Shown: positions 8,519 to 16,625, numbered from the stretch's first letter. The stretch is DNA of 19,830 nucleotides from an uncultured Actinomycetes bacterium (GCA_903928615.1 CAIYRJ010000087.1:1-19830); one strand, 5' to 3'. The notes: generated from the letters alone by a model not told the origin. Made by a program: numbers and translations.

Positions 8519-8740
8519 ATGCCGACGCAGAAGGCCAGTGAACTTCGCGAGCTGTCAGACGACCAGCTCGCCATGAGGCTCGAGGAGTCGCGCCAGGCGC
8601 TCTTCAACCTGCGCTTCCAGCTGCCCACGGGCGCGCTGGAGCGCACGAGCGAGCTCGGCGTGCGCAAGCGCGAGATCGCCCAGATCCTCACGGTCGTCCG
8701 TGAGCGCGAGATCGCCGAGGAGGAGGCAGCCAATGGCTGA
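8519..8740 (+). CDS. rpmC: 50S ribosomal protein L29
   Basis: L29 lies beside L23 at the tunnel exit. The 73-residue helical protein has the family signatures [10 protein letters not shown] near residues 8-17 and [15 protein letters not shown] near 27-41. The ATG is 3 nt after the rplP stop. Its end overlaps the start of rpsQ by 8 nt. Confidence 0.95.
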   Translation: MPTQKASELRELSDDQLAMRLEESRQALFNLRFQLPTGALERTSELGVRKREIAQILTVVREREIAEEEAANG

Positions 8741-9005
8741 GACGCCCCAGGAGAGCGTTGCCAACCGCAAGGTGCGCCAGGGCATCGTCACGAGCGACGC
8801 CCGTGACCGCACCATCACCGTGCGCGTGGACACCTCGCGCCGTCACCCGATCTACGGCAAGACCGTGCGCAGCTCGTCGAAGCTGCACGCGCACGACGAG
8901 CGCAACGAGGCCGGCATCGGCGACGTGGTGCGCGTGGTGGAGACCCGCCCGACGTCGAAGCAGAAGCGCTGGCGCCTCGTCGAGATCGTCGAGAAGGCCC
9001 GCTAG
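8733..9005 (+). CDS. rpsQ: 30S ribosomal protein S17
   Basis: S17 is a primary 16S rRNA-binding OB-fold protein. The 90-residue product has [19 protein letters not shown] near residues 15-33, [19 protein letters not shown] near 38-56, and [20 protein letters not shown]. The ATG at 8733 lies inside the end of rpmC, with GAGGAGG at 8719-8725 as a strong ribosome binding site. Confidence 0.96.
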   Translation: MAETPQESVANRKVRQGIVTSDARDRTITVRVDTSRRHPIYGKTVRSSSKLHAHDERNEAGIGDVVRVVETRPTSKQKRWRLVEIVEKAR

Positions 9006-9014
9006 GAGCACGCG

Positions 9015-9383
9015 ATGATCCAGAACGAATCACGACTCCGCGTCGCGGACAACACCGGTGCCAGGGAGCTCCTGTGCATCCGCGTCCTCGGGGGCAGCAA
9101 GCGCCGTTACGCGCACGTGGGCGACACCATCGTCGCCACCGTCAAGCAGGCCACGCCGAATGGCGCCGTCAAGAAGGGCGACGTCGTGAAGGCCGTGGTG
9201 GTGCGCACCAAGAAGGCGCATCCGCGCGAGGACGGCACGTTCATCGCCTTCGATGAGAACGCGGCCGTCATCATCGACAACGCCCAGAACCCGCGCGGCA
9301 CCCGCATCTTCGGCCCGGTGGCCCGCGAGCTGCGCGAGAAGCAGTTCATGAAGATCGTCTCCCTCGCCCCGGAGGTGCTCTAG
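9015..9383 (+). CDS. rplN: 50S ribosomal protein L14
   Basis: L14 sits at the subunit interface and binds silencing factor RsfS as well as L19. The 122-residue product is family length, starts [20 protein letters not shown], and has the conserved [15 protein letters not shown] near residues 54-68 and [20 protein letters not shown] at the end. AGGAG precedes the ATG by 6 nt. Its stop overlaps the rplX start (TAGTG). Confidence 0.97.
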   Translation: MIQNESRLRVADNTGARELLCIRVLGGSKRRYAHVGDTIVATVKQATPNGAVKKGDVVKAVVVRTKKAHPREDGTFIAFDENAAVIIDNAQNPRGTRIFGPVARELREKQFMKIVSLAPEVL

Positions 9384-9697
9384 TGCCTGCGCGCATCAAG
9401 ACGGGTGACGAGGTCATGTGCATCGCCGGCAAGGACAAGGGCCGCACCGGCACCGTGCTCGAGGTCAGCCCCAAGGACGAGCGCGTGCTCGTGGAGGGCC
9501 TGAACATGGTGAAGCGCCACACCAAGGCGCGTCCGCCGGACGACCCGGGCGGGATCATCGAGAAGCCCGCCCCGATGCACATCTCGAACGTCATGCCGAT
9601 CGACCCGACCGACAAGAAGCCGTGCCGGGTTCGCATCGAGGAGAAGGACGGAGAGCGCATTCGCGTGTCCGCCCGCACCGGGAAGGCCCTGGATTGA
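9383..9697 (+). CDS. rplX: 50S ribosomal protein L24
   Basis: L24 starts 50S assembly by binding the 5' end of 23S rRNA. The 104-residue product has the KOW motif [19 protein letters not shown] near residues 5-23 and [20 protein letters not shown] in the middle. The GTG start shares one base with the rplN stop. Its own stop overlaps the rplE TTG start in TTGA. Confidence 0.96.
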   Translation: MPARIKTGDEVMCIAGKDKGRTGTVLEVSPKDERVLVEGLNMVKRHTKARPPDDPGGIIEKPAPMHISNVMPIDPTDKKPCRVRIEEKDGERIRVSARTGKALD

Positions 9698-10335
9698 GCA
9701 CCGAGACCGCCACCGCCATTCCGCCGGCGCGCCTCAGGCAGCGCTACGAGGACGAGGTGCGCCCGAAGCTGCAGGAGCGCTTCGGGTACTCGTCGTCGAT
9801 GGAGCACCCGCGTATCGAGAAGATCACGCTCAACATGGGCGTGGGCGATGCCAAGGCCAACTCCAAGGCCCTCGACGACGCCGTCGAGGAGCTGGCGATC
9901 ATCTCGGGCCAGCGCCCGGCGATCACCCGCGCCCGCAAGTCGATCGCCCAGTTCAAGCTGCGCGAGGGCATGCCGATCGGCGCGAAGGTCACGCTGCGCG
10001 GCGCCCGCATGTGGGAGTTCCTCGACCGACTCAACACGGTCGCGCTCCCGCGCATCCGCGACTTCCGCGGCATCAACCCCGACGGGTTCGATGGCCGTGG
10101 CAACTACAACCTCGGCCTGCGCGAGCAGACGATCTTCCCGGAGATCGACTACGACAAGGTCGGGGCGGTTCGCGGGCTCAACGTCACCATCACGACGTCG
10201 GCCCGTACCGACGAGGAGGCCAAGGCCCTGCTCCAGGAGCTGGGCATGCCCTTCCGCGAGCAGGGCTACACCGCCGAGGAGCGCGCGGCTCGGCGGCGCA
10301 AGAAGATGCGCAAGTTCCGCGGTCGAAAGCGATAG
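9694..10335 (+). CDS. rplE: 50S ribosomal protein L5 with basic C-terminal tail
   Basis: L5 binds 5S rRNA and contacts the P-site tRNA in the central protuberance. The core runs from [19 protein letters not shown] to PFRE and includes [20 protein letters not shown] and [15 protein letters not shown]. The start is TTG at 9694 within a TTGA overlap with rplX; GGGAAGG at 9680-9686 is well placed and no ATG or GTG lies nearby in frame before the conserved region. The 213-residue product exceeds the usual 179-187 mainly through a C-terminal tail of about 23 residues that ends in a run dense in Arg and Lys ([14 protein letters not shown]), plus a short N-terminal lead. Confidence 0.95.
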   Translation: MSTETATAIPPARLRQRYEDEVRPKLQERFGYSSSMEHPRIEKITLNMGVGDAKANSKALDDAVEELAIISGQRPAITRARKSIAQFKLREGMPIGAKVTLRGARMWEFLDRLNTVALPRIRDFRGINPDGFDGRGNYNLGLREQTIFPEIDYDKVGAVRGLNVTITTSARTDEEAKALLQELGMPFREQGYTAEERAARRRKKMRKFRGRKR

Positions 10336-10353
10336 AGGAAGGTCCAGGAACAC

Positions 10354-10539
10354 GTGGCGAAGACGTCCCTCAAGGTGAAGGCCTCACGGCCTCCCAAGTA
10401 CCGCACGCAGGCATACACCCGGTGCCACCGGTGCGGTCGCTCGCGCGCGGTGTTCCGCAAGTTCGGCCTGTGCCGCATCTGCCTGCGCGACGAGGCCCAC
10501 GCCGGCCACATCCCCGGCATGACGAAGTCCAGCTGGTAG
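10354..10539 (+). CDS. rpsZ: 30S ribosomal protein S14, zinc-binding type Z
   Basis: S14 is a 30S head protein at the S3/S10 interface. This 61-residue form is the short zinc-binding type, with CxxC pairs at Cys24/Cys27 and Cys40/Cys43, in contrast to the longer zinc-free paralogue that some actinobacteria induce under zinc limitation. The GTG start at 10354 gives the family start MAKTSLKVK and has AGGAAGG and AGGA upstream. It sits in the usual place between L5 and S8. Confidence 0.97.
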   Translation: MAKTSLKVKASRPPKYRTQAYTRCHRCGRSRAVFRKFGLCRICLRDEAHAGHIPGMTKSSW

Positions 10540-10543
10540 CCCG

Positions 10544-10939
10544 ATGCTGACCGATCCCATCGCAGACATGCTCACGCGCATTCGCAACGCCAACATGGCG
10601 CTGCACGACACCGTCGACATGCCGTCGAGCCGGCTCAAGTCGGACATCGCCCGCGTGCTCGAGGAGCAGGGCTACATCGCCGGCTGGGAGACCAGCAGCG
10701 AGGGCTCCCACTCCACGCTCACCGTCAAGCTCAAGTACGACGAGGACCGCCGCCGCGTGATCACCGGCCTCAGCCGCGTGTCGAAGCCCGGTCGTCGCGT
10801 GTACGCCGACAAGGACTCCCTGCCCAAGGTTCTGGGTGGCATGGGCGTCGCCATCATCTCGACCTCCCAGGGTCTCCTCACGGGCCACGAGGCCCGTCGC
10901 CGCGGAGTCGGCGGCGAGGTCCTGTGCACGGTCTGGTAG
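10544..10939 (+). CDS. rpsH: 30S ribosomal protein S8
   Basis: S8 binds the central domain of 16S rRNA and in Escherichia coli represses the spc operon by binding the L5 region of its mRNA. The 131-residue product has the family start [15 protein letters not shown], the central [19 protein letters not shown] segment ([16 protein letters not shown]) and the C-terminal [20 protein letters not shown]. The ATG is 4 nt after the rpsZ stop. Confidence 0.97.
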   Translation: MLTDPIADMLTRIRNANMALHDTVDMPSSRLKSDIARVLEEQGYIAGWETSSEGSHSTLTVKLKYDEDRRRVITGLSRVSKPGRRVYADKDSLPKVLGGMGVAIISTSQGLLTGHEARRRGVGGEVLCTVW

Positions 10940-10952
10940 GGGAGGAGCGACC

Positions 10953-11486
10953 GTGAGCCGAATCGGACGCGCACCCATTCCGGTCCCCGATGGGGTCACC
11001 GTGGACATCTCGGGCCAGAAGGTCTCGGTCAAGGGCCCCAAGGGCGAGCTCCAGCACGTGGTGGTGGAGCCCATCCGCGTGGCGCAGGAGGACGGCACCC
11101 TCGTGGTCACCCGTCCGACCGATCGCGGCCCGCATCGCGCGCTGCACGGCCTGTCGCGCACGCTGGTGGCCAACATGGTCACGGGCGTCACCACCGGCTT
11201 CGAGCGCCGCCTCGAGCTCGTGGGCGTCGGCTACCGTGCCGCGCTCAAGGGCAAGAACCTCGAGCTGGCGGTGGGTTTCTCGCACCCGGTCACGTTCGAG
11301 CCGCCGGAGGGCATCACGTTCGAGGTCCCCGAGGTCACGGAGATCGTGGTGTCGGGCATCGACAAGCAGCAGGTCGGCCAGATCGCCTCGGAGATCCGCC
11401 GGGTGCGTCCGCCGGAGCCCTACAAGGGCAAGGGCATTCGCTACCAGGGCGAGGTCGTGAGGCGCAAGGTCGGGAAGAGGGCCTAG
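10953..11486 (+). CDS. rplF: 50S ribosomal protein L6
   Basis: L6 lies near the factor-binding site of the 50S subunit and has two similar domains. The 177-residue product starts [16 protein letters not shown], has KGPKGEL near residues 28-34, [12 protein letters not shown] near 89-100, and the C-terminal signature [16 protein letters not shown]. The GTG start at 10953 follows a strong GGGGAGGAG ribosome binding site at 10939-10947. Confidence 0.97.
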   Translation: MSRIGRAPIPVPDGVTVDISGQKVSVKGPKGELQHVVVEPIRVAQEDGTLVVTRPTDRGPHRALHGLSRTLVANMVTGVTTGFERRLELVGVGYRAALKGKNLELAVGFSHPVTFEPPEGITFEVPEVTEIVVSGIDKQQVGQIASEIRRVRPPEPYKGKGIRYQGEVVRRKVGKRA

Positions 11487-11491
11487 GAGAG

Positions 11492-11845
11492 ATGGGCAAG
11501 ATCACCACACGAGACGCCCGCGCGCGTCGTCACCGCCGCGTCCGCGGCAAGGTCCACGGAACCGCCGAGCGCCCGCGCCTGTCGGTCTCGCGGTCGAACC
11601 TGCGCATCTACGCGCAGCTCATCGATGATGACCGCGGCCACACCGTGGCTGCTGCCGGATCGCACGAGGCCGCCCTCAAGGGCCTGGCCAAGGGCCCGGC
11701 GGCAACCGAGGTGGGCAAGCTCATCGCCGAGCGCGGCAAGGCCGCGGGCGTGAGCAGCGTGGTCTTCGACCGCGGCGGCTACCTGTACCACGGCAGGGTC
11801 AAGTCCCTTGCCGACGGCGCCCGCGAGGGCGGGCTCGAGTTCTAG
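11492..11845 (+). CDS. rplR: 50S ribosomal protein L18
   Basis: L18 binds 5S rRNA and anchors it with L5. The 117-residue product begins with a basic RNA-binding segment ([20 protein letters not shown] near residues 9-28), followed by [17 protein letters not shown] and the conserved [26 protein letters not shown] near the end. The ATG follows AGGAGAG directly after the rplF stop. Confidence 0.96.
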   Translation: MGKITTRDARARRHRRVRGKVHGTAERPRLSVSRSNLRIYAQLIDDDRGHTVAAAGSHEAALKGLAKGPAATEVGKLIAERGKAAGVSSVVFDRGGYLYHGRVKSLADGAREGGLEF

Positions 11846-11864
11846 AGGACCGGGGAAGAGGAAC

Positions 11865-12455
11865 ATGGCAGAGCGCAGTCGCGACAAGGTGCACGCCGAG
11901 GGAGCAGAGCTCTCCGAGCGCGTGGTGCAGGTGAATCGCGTGGCCAAGGTCGTGAAGGGCGGCCGTCGCTTCTCGTTCTCGGCCCTCGTGGTGGTCGGCA
12001 ACGAGGTCGATGCCGTCGGCGTGGGCCACGGCAAGGCCAACGAGGTGCCCCTGGCCATCCAGAAGGCCGTGGACGACGCCAAGAAGAACATGTTCCGGGT
12101 GCCGCGCTACGGCTCCACGATCACCCACGAGGTCATCGGCCACCACGGCGCGGGCCGCGTGCTGCTCAAGCCGGCCGCCCCGGGTACCGGCGTCATCGCC
12201 GGCGGCGGGGTGCGCGCCGTGCTCGAGCTCGCCGGCGTGCGCGACATCCTCAGCAAGTCCCTCGGCACCACCAACCCCGTCAACCTCGTTGCCGCCACGG
12301 TGGCCGGGCTCAAGAGCCTGCGCACGCCCGAGCAGGTGGCCGCGCTGCGCGGCAAGACCGTCGCCGAGGTGCTGGGCACCGCCGGCGGGTCGACCAAGCC
12401 CGCTGACGACGTCGTGGTCGAGGCCGCTGAGGCCTCGGAGGAGGTCACCGCGTGA
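11865..12455 (+). CDS. rpsE: 30S ribosomal protein S5
   Basis: S5 shapes the mRNA entry site and affects decoding accuracy. The 196-residue product has the N-terminal double-stranded RNA-binding-like domain with [20 protein letters not shown] near residues 20-39 and [15 protein letters not shown] near 52-67, then the C-terminal domain with [20 protein letters not shown]. The last 20 residues are acidic and alanine-rich. AAGAGGA lies before the ATG at 11865. Its stop overlaps the rpmD GTG (GTGA). Confidence 0.97.
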   Translation: MAERSRDKVHAEGAELSERVVQVNRVAKVVKGGRRFSFSALVVVGNEVDAVGVGHGKANEVPLAIQKAVDDAKKNMFRVPRYGSTITHEVIGHHGAGRVLLKPAAPGTGVIAGGGVRAVLELAGVRDILSKSLGTTNPVNLVAATVAGLKSLRTPEQVAALRGKTVAEVLGTAGGSTKPADDVVVEAAEASEEVTA

Positions 12456-12643
12456 CCACCCTGAAGATCACCCAGGTGCGCTCCCAGATCGGGAGCTCCG
12501 AGCGCCACCGCGGTACGCTCCGCGCGCTGGGCCTCGGGCGCATCGGCAAGACCGCGATCCACGAGGACTCGCCGGCGCTTCAGGGCGCCATCCGCAAGGT
12601 CGCGAACCTCGTGCAGGTGGAGGAGGTCCAGAGTGGCAGCTGA
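12452..12643 (+). CDS. rpmD: 50S ribosomal protein L30
   Basis: L30 is a small 50S surface protein. The 63-residue product has [11 protein letters not shown] near residues 4-14 and the family motif [20 protein letters not shown] near 22-41. The GTG start overlaps the rpsE stop, and the end overlaps rplO by 11 nt. Confidence 0.95.
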   Translation: MTTLKITQVRSQIGSSERHRGTLRALGLGRIGKTAIHEDSPALQGAIRKVANLVQVEEVQSGS

Positions 12644-13175
12644 TGAGCCCAAGGTGACGGGCGGCGTGGACCCCGAGGAGGTCCGCCTCGAGAGCCTCGG
12701 TCCCAATCCCGGAGCGAAGCACCGCCGCAAGCGGGTGGGTCGCGGTCCCGGGTCGGGGAAGGGCAAGACCTGCGGTCGTGGCATGAAGGGCGCCGGCGCG
12801 CGCTCGGGCCCCGGCCCGCGCCCCGGCTACCGCGGCGGCACGATCCCGATCCACATGCAGAAGGGCAAGCTGCGCGGCCCGAACCACAAGAAGTCGATGC
12901 CGATCGGCCCCTTCCGCACCCACTCGGTGCCCGTCAACGTCGGTGCGCTGGCCAAGGCCTTCGCCGCCGGTGACACGGTGGACGCCGAGTCGCTCGCCAA
13001 GGTCGGCCTGGTGAAGAACAACACCAACCGCGCATACCCCGTGAAGCTGCTCGCCGGCGGCGAGATCACCCACGCGCTCACCGTGCGCGTGGAGCAGGCG
13101 TCCGCCGCGGCCGTGGCCAAGATCGAGGCAGCCGGAGGCAGCGTCGAGCTCGTCGGCAACGCCGGCAGCGAGTAG
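12633..13175 (+). CDS. rplO: 50S ribosomal protein L15 with short N-terminal extension
   Basis: L15 is a late 50S assembly protein. The conserved part starts with RLESLGPNPGAKHRRKRVGR and has GSGKGKTCGRGMKGAGARSG, which includes the usual glycine-rich loop. The C-terminal L15 domain has EITHALTVRVEQASAAAVAKIE. The 180-residue product is longer than the usual 145-150, with about 17 extra residues before the conserved start. I chose the GTG at 12633 because GGAGGAGG at 12619-12626 is well spaced; in-frame GTGs at 12654 and 12666 would shorten the extension. It overlaps rpmD by 11 nt. Confidence 0.95.
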   Translation: MAADEPKVTGGVDPEEVRLESLGPNPGAKHRRKRVGRGPGSGKGKTCGRGMKGAGARSGPGPRPGYRGGTIPIHMQKGKLRGPNHKKSMPIGPFRTHSVPVNVGALAKAFAAGDTVDAESLAKVGLVKNNTNRAYPVKLLAGGEITHALTVRVEQASAAAVAKIEAAGGSVELVGNAGSE

Positions 13176-13199
13176 GAGGGGCCGGGGCCAGGCCCGCTG

Positions 13200-14465
13200 A
13201 TGCTCAAGGCCATGCTCAACTCGCTCCGGTCCCCGGAGCTGCGCAAGAAGCTCTGGTTCACCGCGGCCATGCTGCTGGTGTTCCGCTTCGGCTCCTACGT
13301 GCCCGTGCCGGGCGTGGAGCCCGAGAAGCTCGCCGCCGCGCTCGAGGGCCAGGGCACCACCAACATCCTGAACTTCCTCAACCTGTTCGCGGGGGGCGCG
13401 CTCACGCGCTTCGCCGTGTTCGCGCTGGGGATCATGCCGTACATCACCGCGAGCATCATCCTGCAGCTCCTCACGGTGGTGGTCCCGTCGCTCGAGCGCC
13501 TCCAGAAGGAGGGCGAGTCGGGCTACGCCAAGATCACCCAGTACACGCGCTACATGACCGTGGGCCTGGCGTTCCTGCAGTCGTTCGCCTACGTCATGTA
13601 CTTCCGCTCGCAGGATGCCCTGCCGGGGGTGGGGTGGTCACGGACATTCCTGATCATCATCACGCTCACCGCGGGAACCACGCTGGTGATGTGGATCGGC
13701 GAGCTCATCACCCAGCACGGCATCGGCAACGGCATCTCGCTGCTCATCTTCGTCTCCATCGTCGCGGCGCTCCCCGACGCCATCCGCGGCTGGCTCGGCC
13801 TGCCGCCGGTCACCGCGGTGATCATCGGCATCATCGCCCTGGCCCTCGTGGTGGGCATCGTCTTCGTGAACGAGGGCGTGCGCCGCATCCCGATCCAGTA
13901 CGCCAAGCGGCAGGTCGGGCGCCGCATGACCTCGGGCGGCACCACCTACATGCCGATCCGCGTGAACATGGCCGGAGTGATCCCGGTCATCTTCGCGGCC
14001 TCGATCACGATCCTGCCGCCCACCATCGCCGAGCTCGCCGGCGGCACGGGCTGGGCCCAGGGCGTGGCCGACTTCCTGTCGCCGGGCTCCTGGTGGTTCA
14101 TCCTGTTCGAGGGCCTGCTGATCGTGCTCTTCACGTACTTCTACACGGCGGTGCAGTTCAACCCGACCGAGCAGGCGGACAACCTGAAGAAGTACGGCGG
14201 GTTCATCCCCGGCGTGCGACCAGGCCGCCCGACGGCGATCTACCTCGATCGCGTGGTCAGCCGGCTCACGCTGCCGGGCGCCATCTACCTCGCCCTCATC
14301 GCCGAGTTCCCCAACATCATCTTCCGCTACCTGCCCGAGTCGAACGTGTTCTTCGGGCTGTTCGGCGGAACGTCCATCCTGATCGTCGTCGGCGTGGCTC
14401 TGGACACCATGCGCCAGATGGAGGCCCAGCTGATGATGCGCTCCTACGAAGGGTTCCTCCAATAG
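13200..14465 (+). CDS. secY: Preprotein translocase subunit SecY
   Basis: SecY is the channel of the Sec translocon in the cytoplasmic membrane. The 421-residue product starts with the cytosolic segment NSLRSPELRKKLWFT and has about ten hydrophobic membrane spans. Cytosolic loop markers are RRIPIQYAKRQVGRR near residues 226-240 and FIPGVRPGRPT near 335-345, the ribosome- and SecA-contact region. The ATG at 13200 has its GGAGGGG about 18 nt away, which is far, so initiation may be helped by coupling to rplO; an in-frame ATG at 13212 is a less conserved alternative. Its TAG overlaps the likely adk start (ATAG). Confidence 0.97.
   Translation: MLKAMLNSLRSPELRKKLWFTAAMLLVFRFGSYVPVPGVEPEKLAAALEGQGTTNILNFLNLFAGGALTRFAVFALGIMPYITASIILQLLTVVVPSLERLQKEGESGYAKITQYTRYMTVGLAFLQSFAYVMYFRSQDALPGVGWSRTFLIIITLTAGTTLVMWIGELITQHGIGNGISLLIFVSIVAALPDAIRGWLGLPPVTAVIIGIIALALVVGIVFVNEGVRRIPIQYAKRQVGRRMTSGGTTYMPIRVNMAGVIPVIFAASITILPPTIAELAGGTGWAQGVADFLSPGSWWFILFEGLLIVLFTYFYTAVQFNPTEQADNLKKYGGFIPGVRPGRPTAIYLDRVVSRLTLPGAIYLALIAEFPNIIFRYLPESNVFFGLFGGTSILIVVGVALDTMRQMEAQLMMRSYEGFLQ
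14448..14465 (+). promoter_or_regulatory. adk ribosome binding site and ATA start overlapping the secY stop
   Basis: GAAGGG at 14448-14453 is followed after 8 nt by ATA at 14462-14464, which overlaps the secY TAG at 14463-14465. The ATAG arrangement matches the ATGA, GTGA and TTGA junctions seen elsewhere in this cluster, with a non-standard first codon. Confidence 0.55.
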
Positions 14466-15100
14466 CGCGCCTCGTCCTGTTCGGTCCTCCCGGTGCCGGC
14501 AAGGGCACCCAGGCGGAGCTCCTCAAGGAGCGCGGCCTGCTGCACCTCTCCACGGGCGACCTGCTGCGTGCCGCCGTGAAGGAGGGCACCCCGCTCGGCC
14601 TTGAGGCCAAGACCTACATGGACGCCGGCGACCTGGTGCCCGATGCAGTGGTCATCGGCATGATCCGCGAGGCCCTCACCGGTCGCACCGACGACTTCAT
14701 GCTCGACGGCTTCCCGCGCACGATCGCCCAGGCCGAGGCGCTCGACGCCATGCTGGCCGAGGTGGGCGCGCCCATCGACGCGGTCATCTCGTTCGACGTG
14801 CCCCGCGACGAGCTGGTGCGCCGCCTGGGCGGGCGCTGGATCTGCCGGGGCTGCGGGCGCTCGTTCCACGAGGTGAGCAACCCCTACGACGGCTCGCCGT
14901 GCTCGTCCACCGGCGCCGAGTGCGACCTCTACCAGCGCGACGACGACCGCCCCGAGGCCGTGGCAAACCGCCTCGACGTGTACGACGCGCAGACCTCCCC
15001 GCTCATCGAGTACTACGAGTCGCGGGGGCTGCTGCGGCGTGTTGACGGCGCCCTCTCGCTCGACGAGGTGCAGGCGCAGGTTGTCGAAGCGCTCGCGTAG
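14462..15100 (+). CDS. adk: Adenylate kinase
   Basis: Adenylate kinase interconverts ATP plus AMP with two ADP in the cytosol. Numbered from ATA, the 212-residue product has the P-loop GPPGAGKGT at residues 8-16 with Lys14, STGDLLR in the AMP site, DGFPRT, and a long LID with RDDDRPE. The start is unusual. No ATG, GTG or TTG occurs in frame near the beginning, and the conserved ARLVLFGPPG follows ATA at 14462 directly; GAAGGG lies 8 nt upstream. A CTG at 14474 would remove the first beta strand. The LID has Cys128, Cys131, Cys147 and Cys154, so the second pair is spaced by six residues rather than the usual two of zinc-binding forms. The place between secY and map is standard. Confidence 0.93.
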   Translation: MARLVLFGPPGAGKGTQAELLKERGLLHLSTGDLLRAAVKEGTPLGLEAKTYMDAGDLVPDAVVIGMIREALTGRTDDFMLDGFPRTIAQAEALDAMLAEVGAPIDAVISFDVPRDELVRRLGGRWICRGCGRSFHEVSNPYDGSPCSSTGAECDLYQRDDDRPEAVANRLDVYDAQTSPLIEYYESRGLLRRVDGALSLDEVQAQVVEALA

Positions 15101-15896
15101 GAAGGGCTCGCCCGACGCCGAGGCGCCGGCACCGCCGCGCAGCGGGCCGATTCCCAAGACGCCGGACGAGATCGACGCCATGGCCGCGAGCGGCGCGGTG
15201 CTGGCCGAGTGCCTCGACATGCTCGAGGCGGCGGTGGCACCGGGCGTCACCACCCTGGCCCTCGACCAGATGGCCGAGGAGTTCATCGTCTCGCACGGCG
15301 GCGTGCCGTCGTTCAAGGGCTACCACGGGTTCCCGGGCACCATCTGCCCCTCGGTCAACGAGGAGGTGGTGCACGCGATCCCCGGCCCCTACGCGCTTGC
15401 CGAGGGCGACATCATCTCGATCGACTGCGGCGTGACCCTCGACGGCTGGGTGAGCGACTCCGCGCGCACGATCGCCGTGGGCGCGGTGAGCCAGGTGGCC
15501 ACCGACCTCATGGACGCCACACGCCGCTCGCTCGCCGCCGGCATCACGCAGGCGCGCGTGGGCAACCGCACCGGCGACATCGGCGCCGCGGTGCAGGAGG
15601 GCGTGGAGCGCGCGGGCTTCAACGTGGTGCGCACCCTCGTGGGGCACGGCGTGGGGCGCAGCATGCACGAGGAGCCGCAGGTGCCGAACTTCGGCTCGGC
15701 GGGCAGCGGCGTGCTGCTGGAGGAGGGCGTGGTGATCGCCATCGAGCCCATGGTCACCGAGGGCGACCCGGAGGTGGTCCTGGGGGGCGACGGCTGGGTG
15801 GTTTCCACCCGCGATAGCGGCCTGGCCGCGCACTTCGAGCACACCGTGGCCATCACGGCGTCGGGGCCGCGCATCCTCACCCGGGCGGGCGCATGA
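15081..15896 (+). CDS. map: Methionine aminopeptidase, type I
   Basis: Map removes the initiator methionine from nascent proteins. The dinuclear metal ligands are all present when counted from TTG at 15081: Asp115, Asp126, His189 (in GHGVGRSMHE), Glu222 (in AIEPMV) and Glu253, an even +18 offset from Escherichia coli Asp97, Asp108, His171, Glu204 and Glu235. The start is uncertain. The TTG at 15081 overlaps adk by 20 nt and gives a basic lead before KTPDEIDAM; GTG at 15039 or TTG at 15042 would lengthen the product by 13-14 residues, and the ATG at 15180 is too late. The length of 271 is normal for type I with a short lead. It ends the spc block. Confidence 0.94.
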   Translation: MSKRSRRKGSPDAEAPAPPRSGPIPKTPDEIDAMAASGAVLAECLDMLEAAVAPGVTTLALDQMAEEFIVSHGGVPSFKGYHGFPGTICPSVNEEVVHAIPGPYALAEGDIISIDCGVTLDGWVSDSARTIAVGAVSQVATDLMDATRRSLAAGITQARVGNRTGDIGAAVQEGVERAGFNVVRTLVGHGVGRSMHEEPQVPNFGSAGSGVLLEEGVVIAIEPMVTEGDPEVVLGGDGWVVSTRDSGLAAHFEHTVAITASGPRILTRAGA

Positions 15897-15950
15897 GCGC
15901 CGGCCGCCCCATTCGCCGGCAGATGACGGATCGATACCGATGAGCCCCGG

Positions 15951-15963
15951 TTCCTGCTATCTT
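15951..15963 (+). promoter_or_regulatory. Extended -10 promoter candidate for the rpmJ-rplQ block
   Basis: TGC TATCTT at 15955-15963 matches the extended -10 in front of tuf (TGC TATGTT) in eight of nine bases. The -35 side is poor; TACCGA at 15935-15940 has a 17-bp spacer but weak similarity. Transcription would start near 15970, giving a leader of about 150 nt. The surrounding 222-nt gap between map and rpmJ contains no recognisable gene. It also holds a 12-bp palindrome at 15964-15975 and a 6-bp stem (16023-16028 with 16045-16050). Confidence 0.45.
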
Positions 15964-16118
15964 GCGCGGCCGCGCGTGGAACGGAACGCGATGGTCGCCG
16001 TGTGCCTCATCGGCCCTGCGATCCCGCACCGTCACCACGCGCTTTGCGGGGGCGTCGCGGCCCATCCGGCCACGCGCCACGCCGAGTCGTCCCCGAGTCA
16101 CCCAGTGAGGAGCATTTC

Positions 16119-16232
16119 GTGAAGGTCCGTCCGTCCGTGAAGCCGATGTGCGAGAAGTGCCGCGTGATCAAGCGGCACGGCAAGGTCCTCGTGATCTGCA
16201 GCAACCCTCGACACAAGCAGACCCAGGGGTAG
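16119..16232 (+). CDS. rpmJ: 50S ribosomal protein L36
   Basis: L36 is the smallest 50S protein and binds 23S rRNA. The 37-residue product is the zinc-binding form, with Cys11, Cys14, Cys27 and His32. It begins [14 protein letters not shown]. The GTG start at 16119 follows GAGGAG at 7-nt spacing. It lies in front of rpsM as in many actinobacteria, but with no infA before it. It is too short for many gene finders. Confidence 0.96.
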   Translation: MKVRPSVKPMCEKCRVIKRHGKVLVICSNPRHKQTQG

Positions 16233-16235
16233 TCA

Positions 16236-16607
16236 GTGGCGCGAATCGCCGGAGTCAACATCCCCCGCGAGAAGCGGGTGGAGATCGGCCTCACCTACGT
16301 CTACGGGATCGGCCGCACCACGGCCAACGAGATCCTCGGCAAGGTCGGGATCAGCAGGGACACCTATGTCCGTGACCTGACCGAGGAAGAGGTCGGACAG
16401 CTCCGCGAGGTGATCGAGCGCGACTACATCGTGGAGGGCGACCTCCGCCGCGAGCGCGCCAACAACATCAAGCGCCTCATGGACATCGGCTGTTACCGCG
16501 GGCTGCGCCACCGGCGCGGGCTCCCGGTGAACGGCCAGCGCACCAAGACCAACGCCCGCACGCGCAAGGGCCCGAAGCGCACTGTCGGCAAGCAGCGCAA
16601 GAAGTAG
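16236..16607 (+). CDS. rpsM: 30S ribosomal protein S13
   Basis: S13 forms bridges to the 50S subunit and contacts the P-site tRNA with its C-terminal tail. The 123-residue product has the helix-two-turn-helix start [31 protein letters not shown] near residues 25-35, and the basic end [20 protein letters not shown]. The GTG start is 3 nt after the rpmJ stop, with AGGGG as ribosome binding site. Confidence 0.97.
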   Translation: MARIAGVNIPREKRVEIGLTYVYGIGRTTANEILGKVGISRDTYVRDLTEEEVGQLREVIERDYIVEGDLRRERANNIKRLMDIGCYRGLRHRRGLPVNGQRTKTNARTRKGPKRTVGKQRKK

Positions 16608-16625
16608 CCGGAGCGTAAGGAGCAC

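Noticed and set aside
14447..14470. A frameshift or secY-adk fusion
   Set aside because: secY ends with a normal C-terminus and its own TAG, and the adk frame starts cleanly at the overlap, so two separate proteins are more likely.
15039..15080. A longer map N-terminus from GTG 15039
   Set aside because: It would overlap adk by 62 nt and add residues not typical for the family; TTG 15081 is preferred but not certain.
15940..16122. A 60-codon frame in the map-rpmJ gap, tested as a hidden infA
   Set aside because: The translation has none of the IF1 OB-fold pattern and no ribosome binding site, and it overlaps the rpmJ start region. Other frames were no better.
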